DNA of 56,456 bases. Source: Synechococcus sp. UW140 (GTDB lineage: Bacteria > Cyanobacteriota > Cyanobacteriia > PCC-6307 > Cyanobiaceae). Position numbers and translations under genes: made by a program. Location of the stretch: assembly GCA_945860085.1 (NCBI GenBank), contig CAMAPJ010000004.1:1-56456 (forward strand), written 5' to 3'. Positions 1 through 8,471 of the stretch are shown here, piece after piece. The notes beneath the pieces are model-generated. The model was not told where the DNA came from. It ran no database searches and was given only the letters and a program-made list of their open reading frames with translations. How positions within the stretch are numbered: the first letter of the stretch is position 1; each line of letters begins with the position of its first letter.

Positions 1-324
1 GTCTGCTCCGGGTGCCAGGGGCGGAAGGTCTTGAGCTTTTGCATGCCCCATTCTCTCGCCCAGATCCATTGCAGTTACTACGTTCTGGGCAGATTCTGGG
101 GCGTCTGTGGAGAAGCTGGCGCGGATCTATGCGCGACAGGCTCCTAGGCAACGCGAGAGATCGGCGCTTGCCTTCTTTGTCGCATGGCAATCAAGGACAG
201 AACTCTGATCGATCGCTTAATTTTACACCCAAATCACTCGTGCCGAGCTTTAATGTAGTCCTTCGGAGGTTCTTTACACCGACATTGTGTCGATTGTGCG
301 GTTGGCACTGAGACCAAGTATACG
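1..324. other. Left window edge, no supportable gene
   Basis: Short open frames exist on both strands but none has a convincing start, composition or recognisable motif. The stretch is less GC-rich than the core of the window. It may hold the upstream region of the gene that begins at 325. I see no RNA gene or clear terminator here. Confidence 0.4.
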
Positions 325-909
325 ATGCATTTGTTGTCACCTTGCTTGCTGTTTCGGTTCCTCATGCGATGCTCTAGCGCAACGGGCTTCTTACCAGTGG
401 TTTTCCTGTTCATGGGCCTGGCCTTGTTGTTTCCGTCCTTTTTGCTGCCTGTCGCCTCTGCCAAGCCGCTTGATTGTGACCCTGCTGCTAACGACGTGGT
501 CACCGGTTTGTACGACTGGTATTTGGCTGAGGGGAGCAACTACCGCAGACGCCTTGGCGAGCAGCGCCAAGCCTTCAGCCCTAGCCTGATGGCTGATCTA
601 GAGCAAAGCATCGCACTGACGGAGTCACCATCTGCAACTAGGAATTGGGATTTTGACCTTTTAAGTGGCACCCAGGTTGATTCCTATTCATTTGCGCTAT
701 TGAATTGTCGCAGCCTTGATCAGCGGCGCTCAGTTGTTAGGCTAACTGTTCGCAGTGGTCTTGCACCCACTCGAGCAAGTGATAACACCCTAGAGATTTC
801 GCTGTTTAAAAATGATCAAGGAAAGTGGCAGATTACCGATTTAATCTACCTGCTTGACAATGGCCAGATGAGCTTACATCAAACTTTGCAAAATTTCCTG
901 CATCCCTAG
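325..909 (+). CDS. Secreted DUF3828-like hypothetical protein
   Basis: A 194-residue protein. The N-terminus has a long hydrophobic stretch (about residues 26-48) ending in VASA before KPLDCDP, which looks like a signal peptide with cleavage near residue 48. The mature part starts with a TGLYDWYLA segment and ends with GKWQITDLIYL, a layout like that of small periplasmic DUF3828-type proteins; this match is by eye and moderate. ATG codons at 325, 364 and 412 are all possible starts, none with a clear Shine-Dalgarno site. The start at 364 gives the most typical signal peptide. It stands alone, in DNA that is AT-richer than the core genes. Function unknown; it probably acts in the periplasm or at the inner-membrane surface. 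Confidence 0.6.
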   Translation: MHLLSPCLLFRFLMRCSSATGFLPVVFLFMGLALLFPSFLLPVASAKPLDCDPAANDVVTGLYDWYLAEGSNYRRRLGEQRQAFSPSLMADLEQSIALTESPSATRNWDFDLLSGTQVDSYSFALLNCRSLDQRRSVVRLTVRSGLAPTRASDNTLEISLFKNDQGKWQITDLIYLLDNGQMSLHQTLQNFLHP

Positions 910-1401
910 ACCATGATCTAAGATCAGTACTTCAGATCCTGAGCAACAGTGGAAACCCCGAGGGCTTTTAGTTGCAAGGGATACCGTCAAAACGTCCCCA
1001 ATCGCTGTTCCGAGTTCAACTCTTACTGAGGGCGCAGGCGGAGAGTGTCGGAGTCACAAGACCAAGAAAGGAGACCATCTCTATATTTATTTTGAGGCAA
1101 TGTTGCTATCGAGGCGGTAGTTAGATTGCTCGACCCTCCCGCGCGGCAAGGTCTTTTGGGCGATGGGAAATAGCTACTGCTCTAATGACCTCCGAAGCTG
1201 TCTCAGTGCCCTTGGTTGCTTCGGTTTCCGGCTTAGCGCTGCTTCCTACGGTTCGCCTGCTGCTGGTTGACTTAGGGGCTTGCTAATTTTAAGCCTATCA
1301 GGCTATTGCCTTTGTGCTTGATAATACCTGGATTCATCGCGCCTTCCCTGAATCAAATCTGCAGCACCCATGCTAGTGTTATTCAAATCCTATCAATTAG
1401 C
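910..1401. other. Long intergenic region
   Basis: About 490 bases without a convincing gene. An in-frame TTG at 1306 could extend the next gene, but that would put more than 30 unrelated residues in front of its signal peptide. No obvious promoter, hairpin or repeat is visible. Confidence 0.4.
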
Positions 1402-2559
1402 ATGAAATTATTACAGTCAATGACATTGCTGGCTAAGCGGACAGTTTTACGGCCGCACAAAGTAGGTCGTCGCCGCAGGATACTTGCTGTTTGTTTTTCA
1501 ATCAGCGTAGGCAGCTGTGGCTTCGCCAATGCCCAGCAAATTAATGTAGTGACCCGCCATATTGAACCTTTCTCCTTCGAGAAAAACGGAGCCAGGGTCG
1601 GCTATTCAATCGAATTATGGGATCGCCTGTCACGCGAACTTCAACTGCAGAGCAACTTCTCCGTTGCGCCAAGCGCCAAAAGCATGGTTGCTGCTGTCAA
1701 AAACAAACAAGCCGACGTCGCCGTTGGCGCCTTGAGCATTACCGCTGATCGCGAGAAAGTGATCGACTTCTCGCAGCCTTTTTTCGAATCAGGCCTTCAA
1801 GTTCTGGTCTCGAAAAAGCCAGCAGGCATCACTGCCGTAATAGGTTCAATGGTCGCCAATATTTTTACTTGGCAACTGGCGACTGGCTTAGCAGTGGCCA
1901 TCTTTGTGATGTTCATCATTTCACATCTTGTCTGGAAATATGAACACCCAGTCAACGAAGAAATGTGGCCAAAATCCTATCGCTCGGGCATTGGCGAATC
2001 AGCTTGGTGGACAATCAGTATTTTCCTTGTTGGCGGCGCCGACAACAAGGGACCGATTGGAACCGGTGGTCGCATTGTGGCAACGGTTTGGATGTTTGCC
2101 AGCGTCGTTGCGGTTTCCCTATTAACGGCGTCGCTTAGTGCGGCGTTGACAGTTAATGCCCTGCCCGGTGAAATCAATGGTCCCGACGATCTTTATGGCA
2201 AGTCCGTTGCAACGATTGGCGGCAGCACAGCTGAGGCTTGGCTTACAGGTGCACTCAGCGGTAGTGGTGATAAAATCCAAGTCAGGGTCTTTAAAGATAT
2301 CCCCGGCTGCTTGCTGGCATTGAAAACAGGGCAAGTAAAGGCAGTTGTCTACGATCAACCGATTTTGCAGTATTACATCAAGAAGCTTGGCCCAGATAAC
2401 TTTGAAACCGTTGGCAATCTCTTCCAAAAGACAAACTATGGTTTCGGACTACAAGATAAAAGCCCCCTAAGGGAACCAATCAACCAAGCCATGCTGAGAT
2501 TAAACGAAAAGGGCGATATTGACGAATTGAAAGCGAAATGGTTTGGTACACAACAATAG
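1402..2559 (+). CDS. Prokaryotic ionotropic glutamate receptor homologue (GluR0-like)
   Basis: A predicted ligand-gated ion channel of 385 residues counted from the ATG at 1402. Residues 1-44 form a basic signal peptide (RRRR before a hydrophobic run, cleavage near ANAQQ). Residues 46-140 are the first lobe of a type-3 solute-binding fold, with the ligand-arginine motif ITADREKVIDFSQPFF. Residues about 150-178 are the first membrane helix. Residues 198-222 are a re-entrant pore segment (AWWTISIFLVGGADNKGP) and 223-252 the M3-like helix (GRIVATVW, then SLLTASLSAALTV). Residues 257-385 are the second ligand lobe, with VVYDQP supplying the acidic binding residue. The order S1-M1-P-M3-S2 is that of GluR0 and eukaryotic iGluR cores. 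The TVGYGD potassium filter of GluR0 is absent. An ABC amino-acid binding protein is unlikely because of the internal membrane helices. Ligand and ion selectivity are unknown. Confidence 0.85.
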   Translation: MKLLQSMTLLAKRTVLRPHKVGRRRRILAVCFSISVGSCGFANAQQINVVTRHIEPFSFEKNGARVGYSIELWDRLSRELQLQSNFSVAPSAKSMVAAVKNKQADVAVGALSITADREKVIDFSQPFFESGLQVLVSKKPAGITAVIGSMVANIFTWQLATGLAVAIFVMFIISHLVWKYEHPVNEEMWPKSYRSGIGESAWWTISIFLVGGADNKGPIGTGGRIVATVWMFASVVAVSLLTASLSAALTVNALPGEINGPDDLYGKSVATIGGSTAEAWLTGALSGSGDKIQVRVFKDIPGCLLALKTGQVKAVVYDQPILQYYIKKLGPDNFETVGNLFQKTNYGFGLQDKSPLREPINQAMLRLNEKGDIDELKAKWFGTQQ

Positions 2560-2657
2560 ATCGACGCAGTTTCGCAATGGAGATAGGCCGTGGTCTATCT
2601 CTATTGCGAACCAACAAGGAACCTCTGGAGCGTTGGTCCCTAATAGCCTTAAACGTC

Positions 2658-3506
2658 TCAGTGGCCCAACAGGGCGACGATTAGGCAGATTAGCGTAATC
2701 ACAGCCAAACTTGAAAAGCCAATCGCCCAGATACGGATACTGTTTTGCAAGCGCTTGAGTAAACGCTCCTCCCCCTCCCTACGGATCAAGAACAAGCCCC
2801 CTTGCTTGGGCTGACTTAAGACAAGCGAACCGCCGGAATCGGACGCTTCAGCGACTACAAAAACAGAACCTGAGGCGGGGAAAATAGATTCCACACGGCG
2901 GTAACCGATCAACCGATATGACTGTCCTTGCCTGGAATTAACGTTTGTCGCCATCAAAGCTGAACCCAGTTGCAAGGCAACGGCGGCAGCTCCTTCAAGG
3001 CCCGCATTGTTTGCATTTAGATTGAGTTGGCCTGGTGGTTCCATTCTGTTGAGAATCTCGACAAAATCGACTTCAGCCCCCTCCGGATCGACTGGAATTA
3101 GCTGGTTCCCTTGTTGCAAGGCAAAGGGGCAACGCCGCTCTTCAGAACTAAGCGATCGCTCATTGCGCTGCCAGGAGGTGGTGCTTTTCCCCTCGGAATT
3201 TGTGGTTGTGACGCGCTCCTCATAGATCTCCACAATCTTATTTCGATAAGCAATACAGATCTCCTCACTAAAGGGTGCAATCAATGTTTGATCGCAGATC
3301 AGATCGGCTTGAAGTTTCACGGCCTCAACATAGGATCCAGCACCGATCTCACTGGCAACCCCCTGCTGCAATTCCTGCAGTTCGTCAATGGTGACGGAGC
3401 GAATCGCTTGAATCTTGCTTAACCGACCTCGCTGACGTCCTGTCATCAGCCCGCAGCCAGTGGAAAGCGCCGCGGCTACCGCAGCCCCAATCAGCAAATC
3501 CGACAC
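2658..3506 (-). CDS. GIDE-domain membrane protein (MULAN/MAPL-like)
   Basis: A 282-residue membrane protein. An N-terminal hydrophobic segment (residues 3-22) and a C-terminal helix (about 258-279) flank a soluble region of some 220 residues. The soluble part has the run KLQADLICDQTLIAPFSE, then an IAYRNKIVEIYEE segment and later RRCPFALQ and IPVDPEGAEV. This matches the GIDE domain found between the two membrane helices of eukaryotic MULAN/MAPL proteins and in cyanobacterial homologues. No RING finger follows, so it is not itself a ubiquitin ligase. The start is GTG; the nearby upstream ATG is out of frame. It is separated from its neighbours, so no operon is implied. Role in bacteria unknown. 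Confidence 0.72.
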   Translation of the reverse strand: MSDLLIGAAVAAALSTGCGLMTGRQRGRLSKIQAIRSVTIDELQELQQGVASEIGAGSYVEAVKLQADLICDQTLIAPFSEEICIAYRNKIVEIYEERVTTTNSEGKSTTSWQRNERSLSSEERRCPFALQQGNQLIPVDPEGAEVDFVEILNRMEPPGQLNLNANNAGLEGAAAVALQLGSALMATNVNSRQGQSYRLIGYRRVESIFPASGSVFVVAEASDSGGSLVLSQPKQGGLFLIRREGEERLLKRLQNSIRIWAIGFSSLAVITLICLIVALLGH

Positions 3507-3821
3507 GGATATCCATAAATGATTAACATTACTATGTTAGCAAAGGAATGCCGAGCGATCGAGAATAACGCCTCTCATTTCGATCAAAATCCTGCCGTCG
3601 CGGCGACCACCTCTGAAGCCCTGAAACGATCTGTTGACTTATTGCATCTTTAAGCTAGCCTTGATCGGCCGATTCACCTAAACATGCTTACATGCACGAT
3701 CTCAACTCAGGGCTCGAAGTAAATAGACCTATTGCGGCGAAAGACTCCATACCATGATCACTGAATCACCCATTCATTGCCCAACAAAGGCACAGCCGAG
3801 GCCAGGCCAATTACAAAACAA
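3507..3821. other. Intergenic region
   Basis: About 315 AT-richer bases between two minus-strand genes. It holds a GAGCGATCG-like sequence near 3552 but no supportable gene, hairpin terminator or repeat. Confidence 0.4.
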
Positions 3822-4586
3822 TTAACGACCACGAAATAGAATTCTGCGCGGCATAAACCTGAACAGATCAAGATTGGCATAGGTGAGTATCGCAATGATC
3901 ACCAGCACTCCAGGCGCCTCCCAAACAAGATGCCAGCTGGGATTATGGCCACTGATATACTCAAAGCCAAGGAATGCCACAATTACAAGGACACTCTTTG
4001 TCAAGGTTGTTCTAGCGACAAACCTCAGCGCATCCTTCTCATCATTAGGCGTGTTGTCGCCGCTTATGTGGGCGAGATCGGAAGCGGCCTGCAGAAAAAG
4101 GAAGAAATAGGTGACCGCAATCACTGGGTACTCAAGGGCACGGGCAAAATGCAACTCAAGCGCGATCGGTGACGATTCAATGGCGCCCGCGAAAATAAAT
4201 TTCTGGCGAACCGTATTTACCACATAATGCAAGGATGGGATGAGAGTTCCAAGGAACAGGGTCCAGGAGGTCAGGATGGCCCGCAGATGCAACCGACCAT
4301 CGACACCTATAATAACCCGATGGTAGGACCATATATCATAAATAATAATAAATACCGCAAAATATCCAATCATCAAATTAAAAAATGAAAACCAAATGTC
4401 TACCTTGATCCCCATGAATTGTTGAAGCGCTGGGTACTGAGCGCTGTTCGCTAGGCGGTCCAATATGGATAGAATCTGAACAGGCAGCTCTATTGTCAAC
4501 AGGGTCAGAATAATTGCATAGGTTCCATCTAGAATCCCTCCCCAACTTTCAGGCTTAATCTGACCGATCAATCGCGCAGGTAGCAT
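3822..4586 (-). CDS. TMEM175/DUF1211-like multi-pass membrane protein
   Basis: A 254-residue protein with about six hydrophobic segments. The first carries SWGGILDGTYAIILTLLTIELP (residues 14-35), which resembles the (R)xxAFSDGxxAIxxTLLxLxL signature of TMEM175/DUF1211 channels but has LDG where the family has SDG. The third segment region has YDIWSYHRVII followed by a hydrophobic stretch, matching the family's conserved histidine-containing segment. Known members are potassium or proton leak channels. The divergence in the filter-lining helix leaves conduction doubtful. It is a lone minus-strand gene in the AT-rich block, near the glutamate-receptor homologue. Channel assignment is inference. 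Confidence 0.55.
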   Translation of the reverse strand: MLPARLIGQIKPESWGGILDGTYAIILTLLTIELPVQILSILDRLANSAQYPALQQFMGIKVDIWFSFFNLMIGYFAVFIIIYDIWSYHRVIIGVDGRLHLRAILTSWTLFLGTLIPSLHYVVNTVRQKFIFAGAIESSPIALELHFARALEYPVIAVTYFFLFLQAASDLAHISGDNTPNDEKDALRFVARTTLTKSVLVIVAFLGFEYISGHNPSWHLVWEAPGVLVIIAILTYANLDLFRFMPRRILFRGR

Positions 4587-5047
4587 TGGCGTTCATAATA
4601 TCGGACGTACGATAGCACATAACCACCGATCCAATCACTTGAATTGCAACCAAACCAGCCATTGGCCGCGAGAGACATCTCCAAGGCTATCCCTGTTGCC
4701 AGAGACCCTAATCACCGGCCTCCAATTTCCTCTGGCATGCCCCTTGAATGACACTTCCTCCTACCAAGACTCCTCAGCCTGATATCCATTCTAGCCACGC
4801 CACTGGGTGTCTATCCGGACCCCAAGACAGACCATTGAGCCAAAGGGGTTTTCTACATCAGGCAAAACGATTGAAGTCAAGAGGAAGGTTCAGGGCCACG
4901 AATCTTCCCACTAACAAGTGGATCCTCAGTGAGGGCTGGGCTTGCAAGTCAAAGCCCATGCAGGGAGAACCAAGATTGATCTCCCTATTGATGGACTGGC
5001 CCACCAGCCCACTGGCTGTTTAGGGGCCTTGCTTCTCGCTGAAGCGC
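4587..5047. other. Intergenic region at the composition boundary
   Basis: About 460 bases without a convincing gene. Left of it the DNA is AT-richer and right of it the strongly GC-rich core begins, so it marks the edge of the accessory block. I found no tRNA, direct repeats or transposase remnant that would define an insertion end. Confidence 0.45.
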
Positions 5048-5488
5048 TCAGGCCGCCTCGATCGCTTCAACGACACCATCGCGCACCACGATCGCCACCT
5101 GCAACTTTTCTACCAGGTTGTCGCCGACCTGGATGTCGGTGAAGCTTTCGAGCTGGCCCTGTTCGACAATCTGCTCCATCTCCAGTTCGCGGACCTGGCG
5201 CTGTTGTTCCAACAGGGTGCGTTTCTGCTCTTCCAGTTCGGCGCGCTTGGCGGCGACCTGCTGCTGCACTGACGCCACCTGCTCTTGCACGCGGGGATCG
5301 AGGGGGTTGGCGCTCTGGCGGCGGATCTCATCGACCACCTGCTGTCCTTCCTGCTCCAGCTGGGCCAGCTGGGCATCGCTTGTTGCGATCGCACCGCTCA
5401 ATTCGCGTTCGGCATCCTCCTTCCAACGGGGCGTGACCACGGCCCGCACCGTGATCGAGCGCTTGATCGAAAGGGAACCGTCGGCCAT
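5048..5488 (-). CDS. YlqD family protein
   Basis: A 146-residue soluble protein. It opens with SIKRSITVRAVVTPRWKEDAE, the start typical of cyanobacterial YlqD proteins, continues with a long charged glutamine/glutamate-rich coiled coil (about residues 28-105) and ends in a small beta-rich part (DIQVGDNLVEKLQVAIVVRDGVVEAIE). YlqD has no established biochemical role. It lies about 120 bases downstream of the acyl-activating enzyme on the same strand and may be cotranscribed with it. Confidence 0.8.
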   Translation of the reverse strand: MADGSLSIKRSITVRAVVTPRWKEDAERELSGAIATSDAQLAQLEQEGQQVVDEIRRQSANPLDPRVQEQVASVQQQVAAKRAELEEQKRTLLEQQRQVRELEMEQIVEQGQLESFTDIQVGDNLVEKLQVAIVVRDGVVEAIEAA

Positions 5489-5607
5489 GGGAAAGGGAAT
5501 CCAGCGCCCAAACTGTCAGTGCTGGGGCCAGGGGTCAACGGCCGGATCGCCGCACCCGGACAAAGCCAGTCGCCCGGGGCCTGCCCGCTCCAGAGCGGGG
5601 CTGCGGC

Positions 5608-7590
5608 TCAGCGCCCGTAGATCGCCTCGATCGCGGCCCGATCCCGCTCGTTGATGCGATCGCGGCGCTGCTTGAGGGTCTGGGTGAGCAGGCCGTTGTC
5701 GATGCTGAAGGGCGCCACTAGGGCCACTCCCCCCAGCCGTTCATCGGCCCTGGCACCGGGCCGGGTCGCCAGGCGACGGTTGAGCCGACCGCTGAGGGCC
5801 TTGAGCAGGGCCGCTTCGGCCCTGGCGGCCACCCCATCGGACCCCGGCAAGGGCGGCGCCAGGCCCAGCTCCTGGGCATAGGCCGCCAAGGCCTCAACGC
5901 GGGGCACGATCAAGGCCCCCAGGCTGCGGCGGTCCTGACCCACCACCATCACCTGCTCAACCAGGGGACAGGCCGCCAGCTCCTCTTCTAGGGGGCCGGG
6001 CTCGATGTTTTCGCCGCTGCTGAGCACAATCGTGTCCTTGGCGCGGCCGGTAAGCACCAAGGTGCCATCGGCGAGCAGGTGGCCCAGGTCGCCGGTGTCG
6101 AACCAGCCCTCGGCATCAATCGCCTTGGCCGTGGCCTGTGGCTTGCGGTAGTAGCCCGCCATCACCTGGGGGCCCCGGGCCAGGACCCGGCCCCGTTCCC
6201 CCCAGGCGAGGGGAGTGCCCCGTTCCGCCTCCACCACCTTGATGGCGGTGCCTGGCAGGGGACGGCCGGAGCTGCCGCGCCGGTTCGACCAGGGGCGGCG
6301 ACAGGTGAGCACCGGGCTGGTTTCGGTGAGGCCATAGCCCACCAGTAACTCGATCCCGATCGCCTCAAAAAACCCATCCACGTGGGGTGCCAGGGCGCCG
6401 CCACCGCTGATCGCCGTACCGAGGCAGCCGCCGGCCAGTTGCTGACGCACCTTCGGCCAGAACAACCCCGACGCCAGCCGATGGCCCGGCCAGCTGACCA
6501 GGGCCAACAGTCCCCCGATCAACCGGGCCATGGGGGCCTCCGTCACCAGGGTCTGGTCCTGGGCCTGGCGCCAGTGGCGGCAATGGAAGCGGCTCAGGGC
6601 CAAGGCCGCCGTCAGCAGGCGGCGCCGGGAGGCGGGCATGGCAACAAGGGCGTCTTCGAACCCGGCCAGCAGCGCCTCCCACAGGCGCGGCACGCTGATC
6701 ATGTAGTGGGGACGCACCCGCTGCAGGTCAGCCTTGAAGTGCTTGAGGCTCGTATAGCTCTGGCGGCAGCCGCAGGCGAGCAGGAAGTATTCGGCCGTGC
6801 GCTCGTAGGCATGCCAAATCGGCAAAACGCTTAAGACCCGATCGCCCGGATCAGGAGCCACGGCAACGCCGAGGGTGTGGAGTTGGTGCAGCAGGTTGGC
6901 GTGGCTAAGGGGCACGCCCTTGGGTTCGCCGGTGGTGCCTGAGGTGTAAAGCAGGGTGGCCAATCGCTCCGGGCCCCCTGGTGCCGAAGGGGGCACCTTG
7001 GCGGCGGCGCCTAGATCCATCAGCGCGTCCCAGCCCAGACAGGGCAGGCCTAGCGGCGCGATGGCCGGGCTGGCCCCCTCCAGCACCACCACAAACTTCA
7101 GGCCACCGAGGCCAGCCCGTTCAGCCGAGAGCTTCTCCAGCAACGCCGCCGATTCCACCACCAGGCCACTGGCGCCGGAATCGCGCAGAATGTACTCCAG
7201 CTCACTGAGTGGGGCGGCGCTGCCGCGCACAGCATCAGCGGCGCCGGCGCGCATCAGCCCCTGGTCGGCTAGGAGCCAGCGGGGGCTGTTTTCGGCGAAC
7301 AGGGCCACCACGTCCCCTGGAACCACCCCCAGGGCGGCAAAGCCTGCTGCGGCCCTGAGGATGCCGGCATGGAGCTCCTGGAAACTCAGTTGCTCGGGGG
7401 GCTTGGCGTGGGGCGCGTCCAAGGCCAGGGCCTCGCCATGGCGCTCAGCCAGCCGGGGCCAGAGCTGCTCGATCGCGCTGAGGCGGCTCCAGTCGGCGCG
7501 GCGGGCTAGGGCCGCCCGATCGGCGCGATCGGCGCTCCAGTGGACTTCGGCCTGGCGCCTCGGATCCACCAGGGCGGACAAGTTAGTCAC
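5608..7590 (-). CDS. aas: AMP-binding long-chain acyl-ACP/acyl-CoA synthetase
   Basis: A 660-residue ANL-superfamily enzyme. LLYTSGTTGEPKGVPLSH is the phosphate-binding P-loop, GYGLTETSPV the adenylate-site motif, and GWFDTGDLG with a later GRAKDTIVLSSGENIEP the hinge and C-terminal domain signatures. The family activates fatty acids with ATP to acyl-AMP and then to a thioester. In cyanobacteria the orthologue, Aas, loads free fatty acids onto acyl carrier protein for recycling of membrane lipids. The start codon is GTG and lies in the first unit of a 14-bp tandem repeat that fills the gap to lipB. Both genes point the same way. Whether the acceptor is ACP or CoA cannot be told from sequence alone. 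Confidence 0.85.
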   Translation of the reverse strand: MTNLSALVDPRRQAEVHWSADRADRAALARRADWSRLSAIEQLWPRLAERHGEALALDAPHAKPPEQLSFQELHAGILRAAAGFAALGVVPGDVVALFAENSPRWLLADQGLMRAGAADAVRGSAAPLSELEYILRDSGASGLVVESAALLEKLSAERAGLGGLKFVVVLEGASPAIAPLGLPCLGWDALMDLGAAAKVPPSAPGGPERLATLLYTSGTTGEPKGVPLSHANLLHQLHTLGVAVAPDPGDRVLSVLPIWHAYERTAEYFLLACGCRQSYTSLKHFKADLQRVRPHYMISVPRLWEALLAGFEDALVAMPASRRRLLTAALALSRFHCRHWRQAQDQTLVTEAPMARLIGGLLALVSWPGHRLASGLFWPKVRQQLAGGCLGTAISGGGALAPHVDGFFEAIGIELLVGYGLTETSPVLTCRRPWSNRRGSSGRPLPGTAIKVVEAERGTPLAWGERGRVLARGPQVMAGYYRKPQATAKAIDAEGWFDTGDLGHLLADGTLVLTGRAKDTIVLSSGENIEPGPLEEELAACPLVEQVMVVGQDRRSLGALIVPRVEALAAYAQELGLAPPLPGSDGVAARAEAALLKALSGRLNRRLATRPGARADERLGGVALVAPFSIDNGLLTQTLKQRRDRINERDRAAIEAIYGR

Positions 7591-7740
7591 AGCAGGTCAA
7601 TCACAACAGGTCAATCACAGCAGGACAATCACAAAGGGTCAATCACACCGGGATAATCACACCCGGACAGTCACAAAGGGTCAGTCTCAATGGGTCAGTC
7701 TCAACGGGACAGTCTCAACGGGACAGGCACTAAGCCAGGC
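7587..7740. repeat. 14-bp tandem repeat, 11 units, aas-lipB intergenic
   Basis: Eleven consecutive 14-bp units begin at 7587, 7601, 7615, 7629, 7643, 7657, 7671, 7685, 7699, 7713 and 7727. The plus-strand consensus is TCACAAAGGGTCAA, and the last four units drift to TCTCAACGGGACAG. The array fills the space between the aas start codon and the lipB stop codon. The period is not a multiple of three, unlike the repeats found inside genes in this window. No spacers are present. Confidence 0.95.
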
Positions 7741-7743
7741 CTA

Positions 7744-8427
7744 TCACCCCAGCAGCCGCTCCGGGGCGGTGGGTGGACGGAGCCGTAGGCCGAAGCGATT
7801 AGCGAAGCTGACCAGCAGGCGGGGCGCCAGCTGGGAGCAGGTCAGGCTCGGCAGCCAGTCGACCAGCCGCCCGACGGGGCGATCGCCGATGCCGCAGGGC
7901 ACGATCGGTGCGAATCCGGCCAGATCACAGTCCACATTCAGGGCCAGGCCGTGCTGGCTGATCCAGCGGCGGGCGCCGACACCGATCGCCGCCAGCTTGC
8001 GCCCCTCCAGCCAGACCCCGGTGAGGCCCTCCTGGCGCTGGCCCTCCAGGCCCAGTTCGGCCAGCAGGTCGATCACCACGGCTTCGAGCTGACGCAGATA
8101 GAGATGCAAATCGGCGCCATGGCGTTGCAGGTTGAGCACCGGATAAAGCACCAGCTGACCCGGGGCGTGGTGGGTGACCTCGCCGCCGCGGTCGATGCGG
8201 AACAAGGGTGCGGGCGGCCTAGCCGGATCGAAGCGCAGGAAGGCCTCACTGGCGCCGCGGCCCAGGGTGTAACAGGGCTCATGCTCCAGCAGCAGCAGCC
8301 CATCAGGGCCAAGCGGATCGGCCAGCAGGCGGCCCTGGAGCTGCTGCTGCCAGGCCCAGGCGCGGCCAAACGGCACCGCCCCCGCCATTTGGAAACAGAT
8401 TCCTTCGGGTTTGGGATCCCTCACCAA
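7744..8427 (-). CDS. lipB: Octanoyl-[ACP]:protein N-octanoyltransferase
   Basis: A 227-residue enzyme that moves the octanoyl group from acyl carrier protein to the lipoyl domains of 2-oxoacid dehydrogenases and the glycine cleavage H protein. The family signature appears as [17 protein letters not shown] (about residues 79-95). The catalytic lysine lies in GRKLAAIGV and the catalytic cysteine in [13 protein letters not shown]. The length is normal. It is divergent from hpf, with only 44 bases between start codons, so their promoters overlap. Confidence 0.93.
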   Translation of the reverse strand: MVRDPKPEGICFQMAGAVPFGRAWAWQQQLQGRLLADPLGPDGLLLLEHEPCYTLGRGASEAFLRFDPARPPAPLFRIDRGGEVTHHAPGQLVLYPVLNLQRHGADLHLYLRQLEAVVIDLLAELGLEGQRQEGLTGVWLEGRKLAAIGVGARRWISQHGLALNVDCDLAGFAPIVPCGIGDRPVGRLVDWLPSLTCSQLAPRLLVSFANRFGLRLRPPTAPERLLG

Positions 8428-8471
8428 CCTTTCCTAGTCTTGGAGCATCCCCAACTCCTGGAGGCATTGGG

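Noticed and set aside
1-5047. Insertion sequence or prophage as the source of the AT-rich block
   Set aside because: No transposase, integrase, phage gene, terminal inverted repeat or target duplication could be seen.
7587-7740. CRISPR array
   Set aside because: Units are 14 bp and directly adjacent with no spacers, and no cas genes are present.
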